Shown piece by piece: positions 34,212-44,600 of a stretch of DNA of 64,000 nt. The DNA is from Oscarella lobularis (lineage: Eukaryota; Porifera; Homoscleromorpha; Homosclerophorida; Oscarellidae). The position numbers and the translations under genes were made by a program. Every line of letters starts with the position of its first letter. The first letter of the stretch is position 1. The DNA is taken from NCBI RefSeq assembly GCF_947507565.1, contig NC_089184.1, positions 1,922,001-1,986,000 on the forward strand. The letters are read 5' to 3'. The notes beneath the pieces are model-generated. The model had not been told where the DNA came from, ran no database searches, and saw only the letters and a list, made by a program, of their open reading frames with translations.

Positions 34212-35831
34212 ATGGAAGTTAGGGCGCAGATCGATGATCGGGCCGTCTACATGGCCGGCGAAACGATATCCTGCACCGTCGTCCTAAAAAACCCGAACGC
34301 GGGCCCCGAATCGGGCCCCAAGAACCTAGCGTGGCTGAGCGCTCAAATCCACTGCCAATGCCAGTTCGACGACGCGCTTCTTCGCGCGCCGCCGAACAAC
34401 GGAACGCGCGAAGAGTCGTCCGATCTTCTAAAGCAGCGCCCTCATCTCCAAACGACGAGCTTTGTTCCAACGAAAGGTAAAAGGACACGACACGCCTTTT
34501 AGTAATAACCTCGCGTTTTCTTCCCATGGGCACTCTCTCAATCGAAGGAGAGACGGGCATGTGTTCGATGTCGACCGAAGCGATCGTGCTCGCCTGCGAC
34601 GTTCGACTCGAACCGGGCGAAAAGAAGACATGTAAGTACACTAGACTAGACTACCACCTGTCTATTGTGACCTCTGTGTGTTTTTTCTGAGTAATGAGTA
34701 AAGACCCTTTCTTTAGTGATCATAACTAAAGGGTGTCATCTCTTAGATGTGTACACGGATGTCGTGCCCTTCGACTCGCCGCCGTCCTATCGAGGTCACA
34801 TGGTGATGTACAGTTACAAGTTGACGGTCGGTGCTCAGCGGATCAATGGATTGACGAAAATGCTTAAAATTCCTTTTCGAGTTCTGTGCATTCCAGGTGA
34901 GGTGGCGACGATTTGCGTGCTTGTAATTGTAAACTCTCTCTCTCTTTGATTCAGAACATGCTCTCTTGCCTCGGGCTGTGGCTTTGGCCAATCCGTATTC
35001 TTGTCAGGAGGAGGATGTTGATTCTGTGACATTGGCATTTCACAGGATCATGTCAATTGCTTCGCAGCGCAGTGCAAGTTAGATCTAACTGGATCTGACT
35101 GCATCTTGTTGCCACTTGCTTTCTATCATTTATCTTTTAGGAACTCTCAGTGTTGCATGCCATCGAGGCACAGTAGTCCGATGTCTCCCTATGAAAGATT
35201 CGTATCGGCTGGGTGAAGAGGTTTCATTCACGTTGGATTTTTCAACGGGGACCGTCGTCTGTCAGCAGGTACCCTGATTAGAGTAAAAAAAAGCAATGCT
35301 TCAAATATGCGTTCCCATATCAGGTATCCGTTACTGTTCAGTGCGAGGAGAACATACCGCAGGAGTGCTGGGCCAATCACGCTCGAATTCAACCGGCAGT
35401 GAAGTCGTATTCGAAACGACACAACTTCTGCCTTCACACAAAGAGACTCCATTTCAATTTGCCCATACCACTAACAGCGACCCCGTCATTCACCACGGAC
35501 CTCGGTAACGACAGCCTGTCGCATAGCATTCACATTCAACTTTTTCCTCATAGTGATATTCTCGTGGAAACTTCACTTTGAGTTTCTTCTCTGCGTCAAG
35601 TCGGCCAGCATGACGTCGATGCCCGTCCAACGGGCAACGCGCAGTCATACGCCCACTCGAGCGTTGCCGCCCTCGTCGCCCCTTCGGATGCCCGACGAGC
35701 TACGTCTCGGCAATTCCGACACGCCGACGGAGACTCTGTCGTGGGATTTTCCGATCAACGTGCTCCCTTCTCATCCGAGTCACGTTGCCGTTCTGGCCGG
35801 TCGGCCCCCTTCCCAATCGGTGATTTTATGA
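34212..35831 (+). CDS. RGP1: RGP1 homologue, RAB6A GEF complex partner
   Basis: Arrestin-fold partner of RIC1; the pair activates RAB6 for endosome-to-Golgi retrograde transport. Seven exons (34212-34477, 34548-34631, 34747-34896, 34955-35077, 35141-35268, 35324-35504, 35554-35831) join in frame. ATG 34212 gives MEVRAQIDDRAVYMAGETIS, aligning with the vertebrate N-terminus. Family matches continue with LAWLSAQIHCQCQF, CDVRLEPGEKKTYVYTDVVP, PPSYRGHMVMYSYKLTVG, LTLDF-type strands and a C-terminal HLHFEFLL-like strand (KLHFEFLLCV). The end is an SSPLRMPDELRLG linker and a WDFPINVLPS strand. RIC1 is not in the window. RAB6-dependent recycling also serves furin-type enzymes, so the neighbourhood with convertases is noted but may be chance. 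Confidence 0.9.
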
Positions 35832-36018
35832 ACTTTAGTAGTATTTTCTATATTTGGATACTAACTAAGCACGTAAACGTACACGGTTAACTGCTTTTTT
35901 GCACCGATTCATACTGGATCGATCTTTAGTGTACGCGAATGAAAATGTCTTCTCTCGTTTTTATGCATACAGACCGCCCATCTAAAAAGAAAGCGTTTTT
36001 TTTGGATTGAGGAGATAT

Positions 36019-36315
36019 ATGAGCTCTACGTTTATTGCTTCGGCTTCTTCGTCTGATAACGGTTTTCTCCGATACTTAAATGGAGTGCAATCAAACGATG
36101 AGGCTGCTGTTTTGCTCTGCGACGCCGCTCCTGATTCCATTGCTGCTAAAGAGACGAGAATTTTCCTTTCTGGGCTGCTCGATCGGTTTCGCTACGTCTT
36201 ACCCTGCTCATCGGGTCTTCGTCTTGTCGGAAACCGAATGAGAGGCTTGTGGGCCTCGACTGATCGCACGACTCGGCGCAAGGCGGACGACATGGTCTCG
36301 TTGCTGACGGTCTAA
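36019..36315 (+). CDS. Hypothetical 98-residue protein
   Basis: ORF with ATG 36019 (MSSTFIASASSSDNGFLRYL) and TAA at 36313, ending 100 bp before the next convertase start. It has a Ser-rich start and a basic, helix-prone C-terminus (GNRMRGLWASTDRTTRRKAD). There is no signal peptide, membrane segment or family I recognise. It could be chance open sequence. Confidence 0.35.
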   Translation: MSSTFIASASSSDNGFLRYLNGVQSNDEAAVLLCDAAPDSIAAKETRIFLSGLLDRFRYVLPCSSGLRLVGNRMRGLWASTDRTTRRKADDMVSLLTV

Positions 36316-36415
36316 AGCGCGCTAGTTGCGCCTGCATCGTATGCATCCCGGAAGTGGTTGGACGAAGATGTGCTAATGTTTATTGATGCTTTTCTCATTC
36401 AGTTCCGCGATATCC

Positions 36416-38736
36416 ATGACGAGCGTCGCTGTTTTGTTGTCGCTCGTCTTCTACGAATGCGCCCATTCCGCCCTTTATACCAATCACTGGGCAGTGGAGA
36501 TGCACGGAAGTGGAGACGTCGAGGCAGCAGCCAATGAGCTGGCGGCAAAACACGGATTCCGAAACTTGGGAAAGGTTCCGCGAAATAGCGAACCGATCGG
36601 AATCAGACAAAAGCGTGACTTCTTTCTCAGGTAGGAAACCTAGACGGTGTCTATTGGTTTCAGCACGATGGAACGAGAACAACGAGAAGCATTCCACAGT
36701 CAACCATCGCGGACAGTCTGAAGGCCGAGGAACAGGTTAGACCCCGACAAAAGATGTCGACAATTATCCCATCAGCGAACCTAATCGCGGAAATTCGGTA
36801 ACGACCGTCTTTTTTTTGTTCGCGTTCTACGAAAGGTTATCTGGGCGGAGCAGCAGGAAGTGCGAGAGCGTCCTCACCGAAACGCTGTGCTCCTGCCGAG
36901 CGATCCCCGTCTACGGGAACAGTGGTACATAGTAAGACACATACGCGAGAGCGACGTACGCGCCCCGATCCTCAGTCGTAACGGTATTAGAAAAACACAG
37001 GGCAGGCACGCGGACCGCCTCGGCTCGACCACAACATTGTTCCCGTGTGGGAAACGAACCTGACCGGTCGAGGCGTTGTTGTCGGAATAGTTGACGACGG
37101 TAAGGTCTGGCCCACACATTGTGTCCCCGCCTGGCTAATAGTAGCAACGCTCAAGGAATCGAATACCGTCATCCAGACCTCGCCGAGAACTACGTACGTG
37201 CATCTGTTTTCTAATAACGCCAATACACTTCCTAACGTTTACGCTCCTCGCGAAGGCTGCCCATGCTAGCTACGATTTCATTGAAAACGATAGGGATGCA
37301 AAGCCTCGCTACGATACGACGACGCCGCAGAGGTTCGGACGCCGAAAGAATAGTCAAATCACGCCTAATACATTTTTTATAGACACGGTACGCGCTGTGC
37401 CGGAATCGTCGCGGCCGCCGCCAATAACATCTGTGGCGTTGGCATTGCCTATAATTCGAGAATCGCCAGCATTCGCGTGCTCAGCAAAGGCATGACCGAT
37501 TTGAGGGAAGCAAATGGGCTCAGCTATCAAACAGATAACATCGACATATTTACGGCCAGCTGGGGTCCGGTCGATAAGGGCGAGGCGCTCGACGGTCCGG
37601 GTCCCCTCACAAAAAGGGCAATGAGAAAAGCGGCTGAACAAGTCAGCAAATGACGTCGTAGCGAAGCTAACGTGAAACTAATTGCTTATTAATAGGGTAG
37701 GGGAGGAAAGGGCACTATCTACGTATGGGCAACGGGAAACGGCGGGCTTTACGACGACAGTTGCGCGTGCGATGGATACGTGTCGAACATCTACACAATC
37801 GGGGTGAGCTCCGTTACCGATCGAGGCGCATCGCCCTGGTACGCCGAATGGTGCGCCTCGACGCTCGTCAGCACGTACAGCAGTGGCAACAAACTAAAAA
37901 ACATGGCCGTGGTGCGTTCGTTCTCGCGTAAAAGTCCCAACAACGACGTCTCTAATACATATGCGTAGTTGACTACGGATTTGAACGGGAAATGCACGTC
38001 CCAGCACACTGGAACTTCGGCTTCGGCCCCAATGGCTGCCGCTATAATTGCTCTCATGCTCGAAGCGAAGTATATCTCTTCTACCCCTCCCACTTCACAA
38101 TACAATGCTCTTTATCTCTTTAGTCCTCGTCTAACGTGGCGTGACGTGCAACACATTCTCGTTCGAACGGCCGATATAACGTCGCCCGACGATTCGGATT
38201 GGATAACGAACGGGGCCGGATTTCGCGTGAATCACAAATTCGGATTCGGAATTATAAACGCCCTAAAAGCCGTCGGACTGGCGAGGACGTGGTGGCCCAG
38301 TCCGCGCCAGGCCGTCTGCATCGTCCAGCCCCATATTCACAACGTAGTCATCCCAGTGAGAACTCGTCGCGACATTCAACCGATTTCCGTCTACACGGAC
38401 GCGTGCAAGGACACCGATCAAGCGATTGGCGCTCTCGAGCACGTCGTCCTCGTCGTCACGATAACGACGTCGGTTCGAGGCAGCGTCGCCGTCACGTTGA
38501 CGTCGCCTCAAGGAACGACATCGACGATGCTGCCTCGACGTCGACGCGATCGTTCGACGCACGGGTTTCGTCATTGGCAGCTAATGACGACGCATTTGTG
38601 GGGAGAAAATCCCGTCGGCGAGTGGAAAGTGAAGGTTACGAAACTGAACGAAAGCGTGCAAGCGCGGCTCGTCGGCTTCGAGTTGCACCTTTACGGAACC
38701 GAAGCGAAACCTCGAGATTGCACGCTCCACGACTGA
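36416..38736 (+). CDS. Divergent soluble proprotein convertase
   Basis: Third convertase of the cluster, on the opposite strand. ATG 36416 gives a signal peptide ([18 protein letters not shown]) and a prodomain ([12 protein letters not shown]). The catalytic residues are complete: Asp in GIVDDG (about 37097), His in [12 protein letters not shown] (about 37385), Asn in ATGNGG (about 37735) and Ser in [11 protein letters not shown] (about 38020). The P domain runs to [15 protein letters not shown] and the protein ends there, with no Cys-rich region or membrane helix, so it is probably secreted. The activation site is weaker (RERPHR at about 36868) than the KR sites of its neighbours. [12 protein letters not shown] of the others is here [12 protein letters not shown]. 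There are about ten exons. Confidence 0.88.
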
Positions 38737-38914
38737 CTTATTTATAAAAGAAAGAGATCTGACTTACCTGACTATTATCATTATTATTGTCTGTGGAGCA
38801 AAAAGAAAGATCTATGATGACATGGTCGCTTTATTTTGGCGATTGAGAGTTTCCGTCCACTCTGAGCAAATTATTCATTAATTAATTAATAACAGTCTAT
38901 CGGAAGATGACAAC
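38737..38914. other. Convergent 3' flanks
   Basis: Short spacer between tail-to-tail genes, AT-rich with an ATTAATTAATTAATAA run at about 38877. Nothing coding. Confidence 0.4.
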
Positions 38915-39790
38915 TTACTTGAGCAGATACTCCGAGCTATACCCCGGCACTCGATCAATAAACTTGGCGAATTCTCTCGTCGTCTCGACGAGCTTCGTCT
39001 CCGCCTCCACTCTCAATCCGTCGATCCTTTCCATCTCCCCTCGACACGACTCCAATTCGACATTCAATCGATCGACGACGCGCTCCAACTCGCCAACGCG
39101 TCGACGATGCTCGCCTTTCACCCGACTCAACTCCTCGTTCGCTTTCGCCGCCGTCACCTTCTTTCCGACGTCGACGGCTCTGTCGCGCTCCTCCAGCATA
39201 CGGGCTTTCAAAGCGGCAAGCGCTTCGCTCTGTCGCTGCGACGCCAATCGACGTTCGTTCTCTAAAGCCGAACGATGCGCGCGCGCCACGCGTTCCGATT
39301 CGTCGCGCGCTAAGCGTCTCTCGTCCTCGCGCGCTCTCGCGATCGCCTCCGCTTCGGCGACGGCGTACTGGCGTTTCGCTTCGTCGAGACTCGCTCGGAG
39401 TTGGCGTTCGGCCGTCGCTCGTTCGATTTTCGCTCGTTCGTCGACGCGCGACGTCGCGATCGCTTCCATTCGTCGCGTTTCGGCGCGTACCGCTTTCTCG
39501 CGATCGATTTCGCACGTTGCGCGTATCGTCGCTTTCTCGCGCTCCGCTTCGTCTCGCGCCTTCGCGAGTTCGTCCTCTAGCAGTCGTCGCGCTTTCGCCC
39601 ACACTTCAGCTTCGTTGCGAGAGACTGCTTCTTCTTTTAGTCTCTCCCATTTCTCGTCGACGTCTTCCTTCACTCTTTGACCGATTTCTAGGTCGAGGAT
39701 GAGCGACTAGACGCTTCGTAGCTCGTACGACCCACCTAGAATAGAGTCGTGCGTGACGTTTTGGATTTTACGGTGATCTGTTGAAGCCAT
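38915..39790 (-). CDS. Coiled-coil protein, uncharacterised
   Basis: The main exon (about 39703 to 38915) encodes some 260 residues that are almost entirely charged alpha-helix rich in Glu, Arg and Ala (KARRLLEDELAKARDEAERE, VGELERVVDRLNVELESCRG). It ends in a compact motif FIDRVPGYSSEYLLK. An upstream ATG at 39790 (MASTDHRKIQN) may supply the N-terminus through a short intron, with a weak donor, so the start is uncertain. The C-terminal motif suggests a conserved family, possibly C6orf163-like, but that is from memory and unverified. It may be a ciliary or cytoskeletal rod, judging only from composition. Confidence 0.65.
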
Positions 39791-39886
39791 CTTATCCGGG
39801 GTTTAGTTCTGTTGCTAGGTGCGCGAGTTCTCGTTGCTATGGTCTGTTCTTTTCTGTATTTGAACACGTGATACTTGTTCCCTTGA

Positions 39887-41004
39887 CTACGTAGCTTTGT
39901 ATACACCACAATCACTAATGCGAACTGACGTGATAGGCCTTTCATTTCTTGCAGGCAATTCTTCAATTTTCTTTAGCACATCCGATCCTTCAACAATTTT
40001 TCTAACACATATTTAATTACTGACATTCAGTCTCGTCACATCTTTTTACCCAAAGGCAACAAAAGACTTGTCCATCCACTTGGACGGCTTTAGTGTGATG
40101 TAGAACTGCGAACCGTTTGTGTGAATTCCTTTATTCGCCATTCCAATAATTCCTCGTGAATCATTAGACATGCTGAAACTTTCATCTAGTGACAGTTTTT
40201 ACTCACAGAGAATAAAGCAAATTATTGTATCTAGACCTGGAAAATTTGGACCGTATATGCTTTCACTGTGAGCACCCGAGCCTCCTAGAATATCTATGAA
40301 AAAAAGAAATTGTGCCATTTTCTGCTCCAGATTATACGTTCAAACTCAGTACCTCCGCCTTGAATCCAGCCACCGGCGACAATACGATGAATTAGGCTGT
40401 CCTTGTAGTGCAGCGTTTGGCCACTTTCTGTTGCGTGACCAACACACAGTGCTTTGAAATTCTCGCAAGTCTTTGGACACAATCGCTTGCAGAGCTAGAA
40501 AGTGTCGCGACTCTTCACTTCAAAGTTACAGGAAATTGATTTTCTTACTTCGAAAATCAGCTTTCCTACATCACTTCCATCAATAGAAATAGTCATATAA
40601 ACAAAATCAACCTATACAAATCTAGTCATTTCTAAGAGGAGGCCAGCAGAAATCATACAGTACACACATCATTTCCAAGAAACCGCTCCTTGTACGCATC
40701 CTTTGCCATAGCAGCATACAATGGAAATGGCCTATAGATAAAAAATACATCAGACAACAGTAAAGCAAAGTACATTTTGATCTCACATCGAATCTTTGAC
40801 GTCATGGGTGTTTTGGGCCCATTGCAGAAAGGCATCTGCACCTCCTATTACTTCTTCGTTTGAAAACACAACGACAGACCGAGTCAGCGCGGTATCGTCA
40901 AAAATTCCTTGCAATTCCTGAATCAGATAATTTAGTCTATAAAAATTCTTCGTGCAATCGGTCCGTCGCCTACGTGCTTCTTTTCTGTCAGGTACGCCTC
41001 CCAT
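39887..41004 (-). CDS. PPIL6: Cyclophilin-like protein PPIL6
   Basis: Peptidyl-prolyl isomerase-like protein with the PPIL6 layout: an N-terminal region and then a divergent cyclophilin domain. Pieces seen in order on the minus strand are VVVFSNEEVIGGADAFLQWA (about 40870), PLYAAMAKDAYKERFLGNDV (about 40710), YMTISIDGSDVGKLIFELC (about 40580) and CPKTCENFKALCVG (about 40470). LHYKDSLIHRIVAGGWIQGG follows (about 40400), then FSMSNDSRGIIGMANKGIHT (about 40180) and GSQFYITLKPSKWMDKSFVA (about 40100). The last exon ends EELPARNERPITSVRISDCG and stops at 39887. About seven introns are present. ATG 41004 (MGG) is the first plausible start, but the first intron is unresolved. In vertebrates PPIL6 is linked to motile-cilia tissues. 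Confidence 0.85.
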
Positions 41005-41600
41005 TCGAATTCGAGCAGTCCTGATACAATAGGCTTTGCAAAGCACGCCGGCTTTCTTTTATAGAGGGCCTAGCCAAGGCTCAAAGTTTAGGTTTGACAC
41101 TAGAGCACACGTTCTTTTTCACCTCTGCGACTTTTGCAACTTTTCTATAGCGACCACTTTGAAGAAGACCAACCACTCGAAGAGTTTCCTTCTCCATGTA
41201 GGCTCGAGACTCGCTCCTCTCGCAGTTTTTTTGTTTATTTACTTCCCGGATAAGCAACGCGCTTACCCCGGATTGGGAACAGAATCCGTACACATGCCAG
41301 GCGCTGAAACGAGCCTTTCTCTTTCTTGAAGACGATCGTTATCATGGTAAACACTTTAATTTTAAGTAAAACATCAGTTTTGGTCGGAATTGTTTACGGG
41401 GGGGCCCCCTCTTCCACTTTCGATGCAAATAGGGTGAGCTAGTGGTACTGTTGTCCACCAAAGAACTGAAATTCTGCTACTTTCAACGATTTAGCTGTAT
41501 TCTAGGTAGAGATCCTCCTACGTTCTACTTTGCACTTCGTCATGTGTCTCCATGGTGGTCCTGGAGGTGCGGCACACGTGAGCTGATAGGGTGGAGCCCA
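41005..41600. other. Intergenic, head-to-head PPIL6 and giant gene
   Basis: Promoter and 5' UTR space for both genes. A short open frame at 41036-41326 has no supporting signal and is treated as chance. A GC-poor stretch and a GGGGGG run near 41400 are the only features. Confidence 0.4.
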
Positions 41601-44600
41601 ATGGATCGGCGCAACGATCCGACAGTGGTCAACAACCCGATGTTCTTGCCATCGGAAGACAATGTTGACGTTTTTCCAGAGGGATTCTCCAATCCAACCT
41701 ATTCAACCGCACAGGACGTTGACTTTCCACCTGGTGCGGTAACATTTGGGCTACCTGTTCCTACGTAACTCAGGTGTTGTACTGCAGATGCATACGCAAT
41801 GTTTGAGGATGACGGGAATTCAAAGACAGACGATGGTCGATTTTTTAGCGTTTGTTGTGCCGGCTTTGCCAGCTCTCACGTGATGCCTTTTCAGGTGGGT
41901 ACGCTAAAGTTGCAGAGAAGCCGAAAAAGATGAAGAAGAAACGATCGGAAGAGAATTTGTCGCTGGGCTTAACAGGCTCGTCGCAGTTGCCCCTCTTTCG
42001 CGACAAAAACAATTACGACTTGAAAAAGAAGTCGCGCCCTTCAAAGGGACTCATTGCCGTGGCCGTCATCGGCCTGATTTTGGCTATTGTCGCCATTGTG
42101 CTTGTCGTTCTTCTCATGAGCGGCCTACTCAAGACGAAATCAGACGAAAGTATCATTTCTATTAGATAACAATGATTGCTCAATTATTGATCCGTCTTTA
42201 GATGAAGTGATGGTGACAGATGCAGAGGGTCAAGTGCAGCAGGGAACTGTTACCGAAGTATTAGCAGCAATATCGAAGGACCTAAGCAACATCAGAACAG
42301 ACGTCAAAAACTATCAAGACAGTCAAGAGACGTTGGTGAAGCAGATTGAAATTGTTGTGGTGAGTATCGCTTTTGCACAGCATGCTGTATACAACTTAGG
42401 ATCCCTTTAGGGTCCTCTGCCAACCTTGCCTCCGACCAAGTTGCCGACGACCGCAGGCTCAGTTGCGCAAACGACTCAACCGGAGACGAAATCGATGCCA
42501 ACGACTCCGTCGCCGACTACCGAGGAACCGAACGGGGTAATTATTTGTCTCTGTTCTTTGTTTTTCTTTATCAAGTCTCTCTAGACACTTTCGCCTACAA
42601 ACGGCTCAGTGAACGGTTCAACAACGGGCACTCCTGCCGGTCTCGGAGGCAACGAAACTCGCTCTCCTCAGACGCCAAGTGCTGGGGTTAGTCAAAAACC
42701 CGGCGTTACTCAAGCACCTGGTGGTGGTGGTGATACTCAAAAGCCCGGTGTTACACAAAAACCCGGCGTCACTCAAACGCCTGGTGGTTTTACTCAAAAA
42801 GCCGGAGTCACTCAGCAACCAGTCACTCAGCAAGCCACTCAGCAAGTCACTGATCCTCCAACAACGCCAACTCCGCAAATGGTGATCTTATTTCCTTTGA
42901 GACACAAATTGGACGTTTGATTAATTTTTCTGTAGTTCAATGCCTCTCTTTTTAATGATCTCAACGCCAACGTTATCAGGTCGAGTCTTGCGTCGTTGCC
43001 TTTTGGCTGATTCTGTTTACTAGATCATTCTCCTTTAGACTTACAGGGCAGTTGTCGGTTGCTGTGAATAGTCTCGCTGCTCAGTCAAGCCTCTTGAACG
43101 ATCTTCAAAAGGAAATAGCGAAGTAAGTTATTAACGAAGAAGAAGCGCTACTTTTCCCATTCTTTCTGTTTTGTTTAGTCTACGGAGCAATGCTTCGTCT
43201 CAGCACCAGCAACTTGTTCAGATGAATAGTCACCTTCAGAATGCGACACAACGTCTCGACGACTTGACGCAGACTCAGCAGATAATTGTTTCTGAAGTTT
43301 CCGACGTTAAATTCAAAGTGAACGATCTTGAAGGCACCGATTTGCAAATTGAGGTCTCAGAAAACGTAAGAGTTGTACGCTATTGCGCCTAACTTTCTTT
43401 CGAAAGGCTTCCGTGGCCCAAGTGAACCAGAGACTCGACGCAAGCATTCGAAACAGAACGAAATCGGACGGCAGTCAAAATGCGGCTTTAGACGCGCTCG
43501 TGGAAGACGTGAAAGAACTCGATTCTAGCCTCGATGATCAGAATAGTGAAATTGCCGACATTCAACGCAACCTGTCTTCAGTCAGCGTAGCAGTAAAAGA
43601 TTCAGGTATTCAATAGAAATATAAGAAATGTTAGGCAGAGAGAAACTATTGTCCGATCAGAAAACAAGCTCGACTTTCTACCAATTGACTGTCACGTCGC
43701 TGATTGGGGAGAGTGGTCTGTTTGCACGAAGGTACTATTCTTTGTCAAATGCGCACAGGACGAGTTAGCGAAAGTTCCTTTCTTTTCTTTTTTGTAGACT
43801 TGCGGTGGCGGAATTCAAACTCGAAAACGACGTATTGTCGCGCCGTCTCAAAAGGGCGGCAAAGCGTGCCCCACGCTTCTCGAAACCCAACCGTGCAACA
43901 TAGGAATTTGCGTCGGCTGCGTTGCCGGTTGCACGACCTACGTTCGCTGGGGCCAAACGACGTGTAGAAAAGGAGCGCGATTCTTGTACAGCGGCGTGGC
44001 GGCGAGGTATAGTAAATCGGCAACGCCGCGTTGTGAAATTGACTATAGTCGAGTTTTTCTTTGTCTAGTTCCAATGACGGTCACCACGGAAGCGGCTACA
44101 ATCGCTTGTGCGTGCCGATGGATACCCAAGTGGGAACGTATCACAACGACAATAGCCAATCCGGCGGCTACTTGTACGGAGCCGAATATCAGACGTCCGG
44201 CTACGGCGTGAGAGACATCTATGGCGTGAACGACAATCCGATCGCATGCGCTGTGTGCGAAGTGTCCGTTCCCGATGTTGCGATGATACCAGGCATAGGG
44301 GGAATGTACAGCTCGTCGAGCTCGTCGCGTCGTAAGCGCGCTCCCAAGGGCTGTCCTGACGGCTGGACGGAAGAATACTCCGGCTATATTATGTCGAATT
44401 ATTACGGCAACTACAAAGGCGAGTACGTTTGCGTTGATAGAGATCCGGCGAAAGCAACGATGGGAAATCGAAATACGAATCAAGATCGGTGAAACGTGCA
44501 TCGGTTTCTTCGCTTCGCGATCCTACGTTTTTTTTTATCGTTTAGTTGGTATCCCACCGAGATGAAATGCGGCGATTTGCCCTGTCCGCCTTACGTTCAA

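Noticed and set aside
41036-41326. Small ORF between PPIL6 and the giant gene
   Set aside because: No start context, domain or splice support; probably promoter or UTR sequence.
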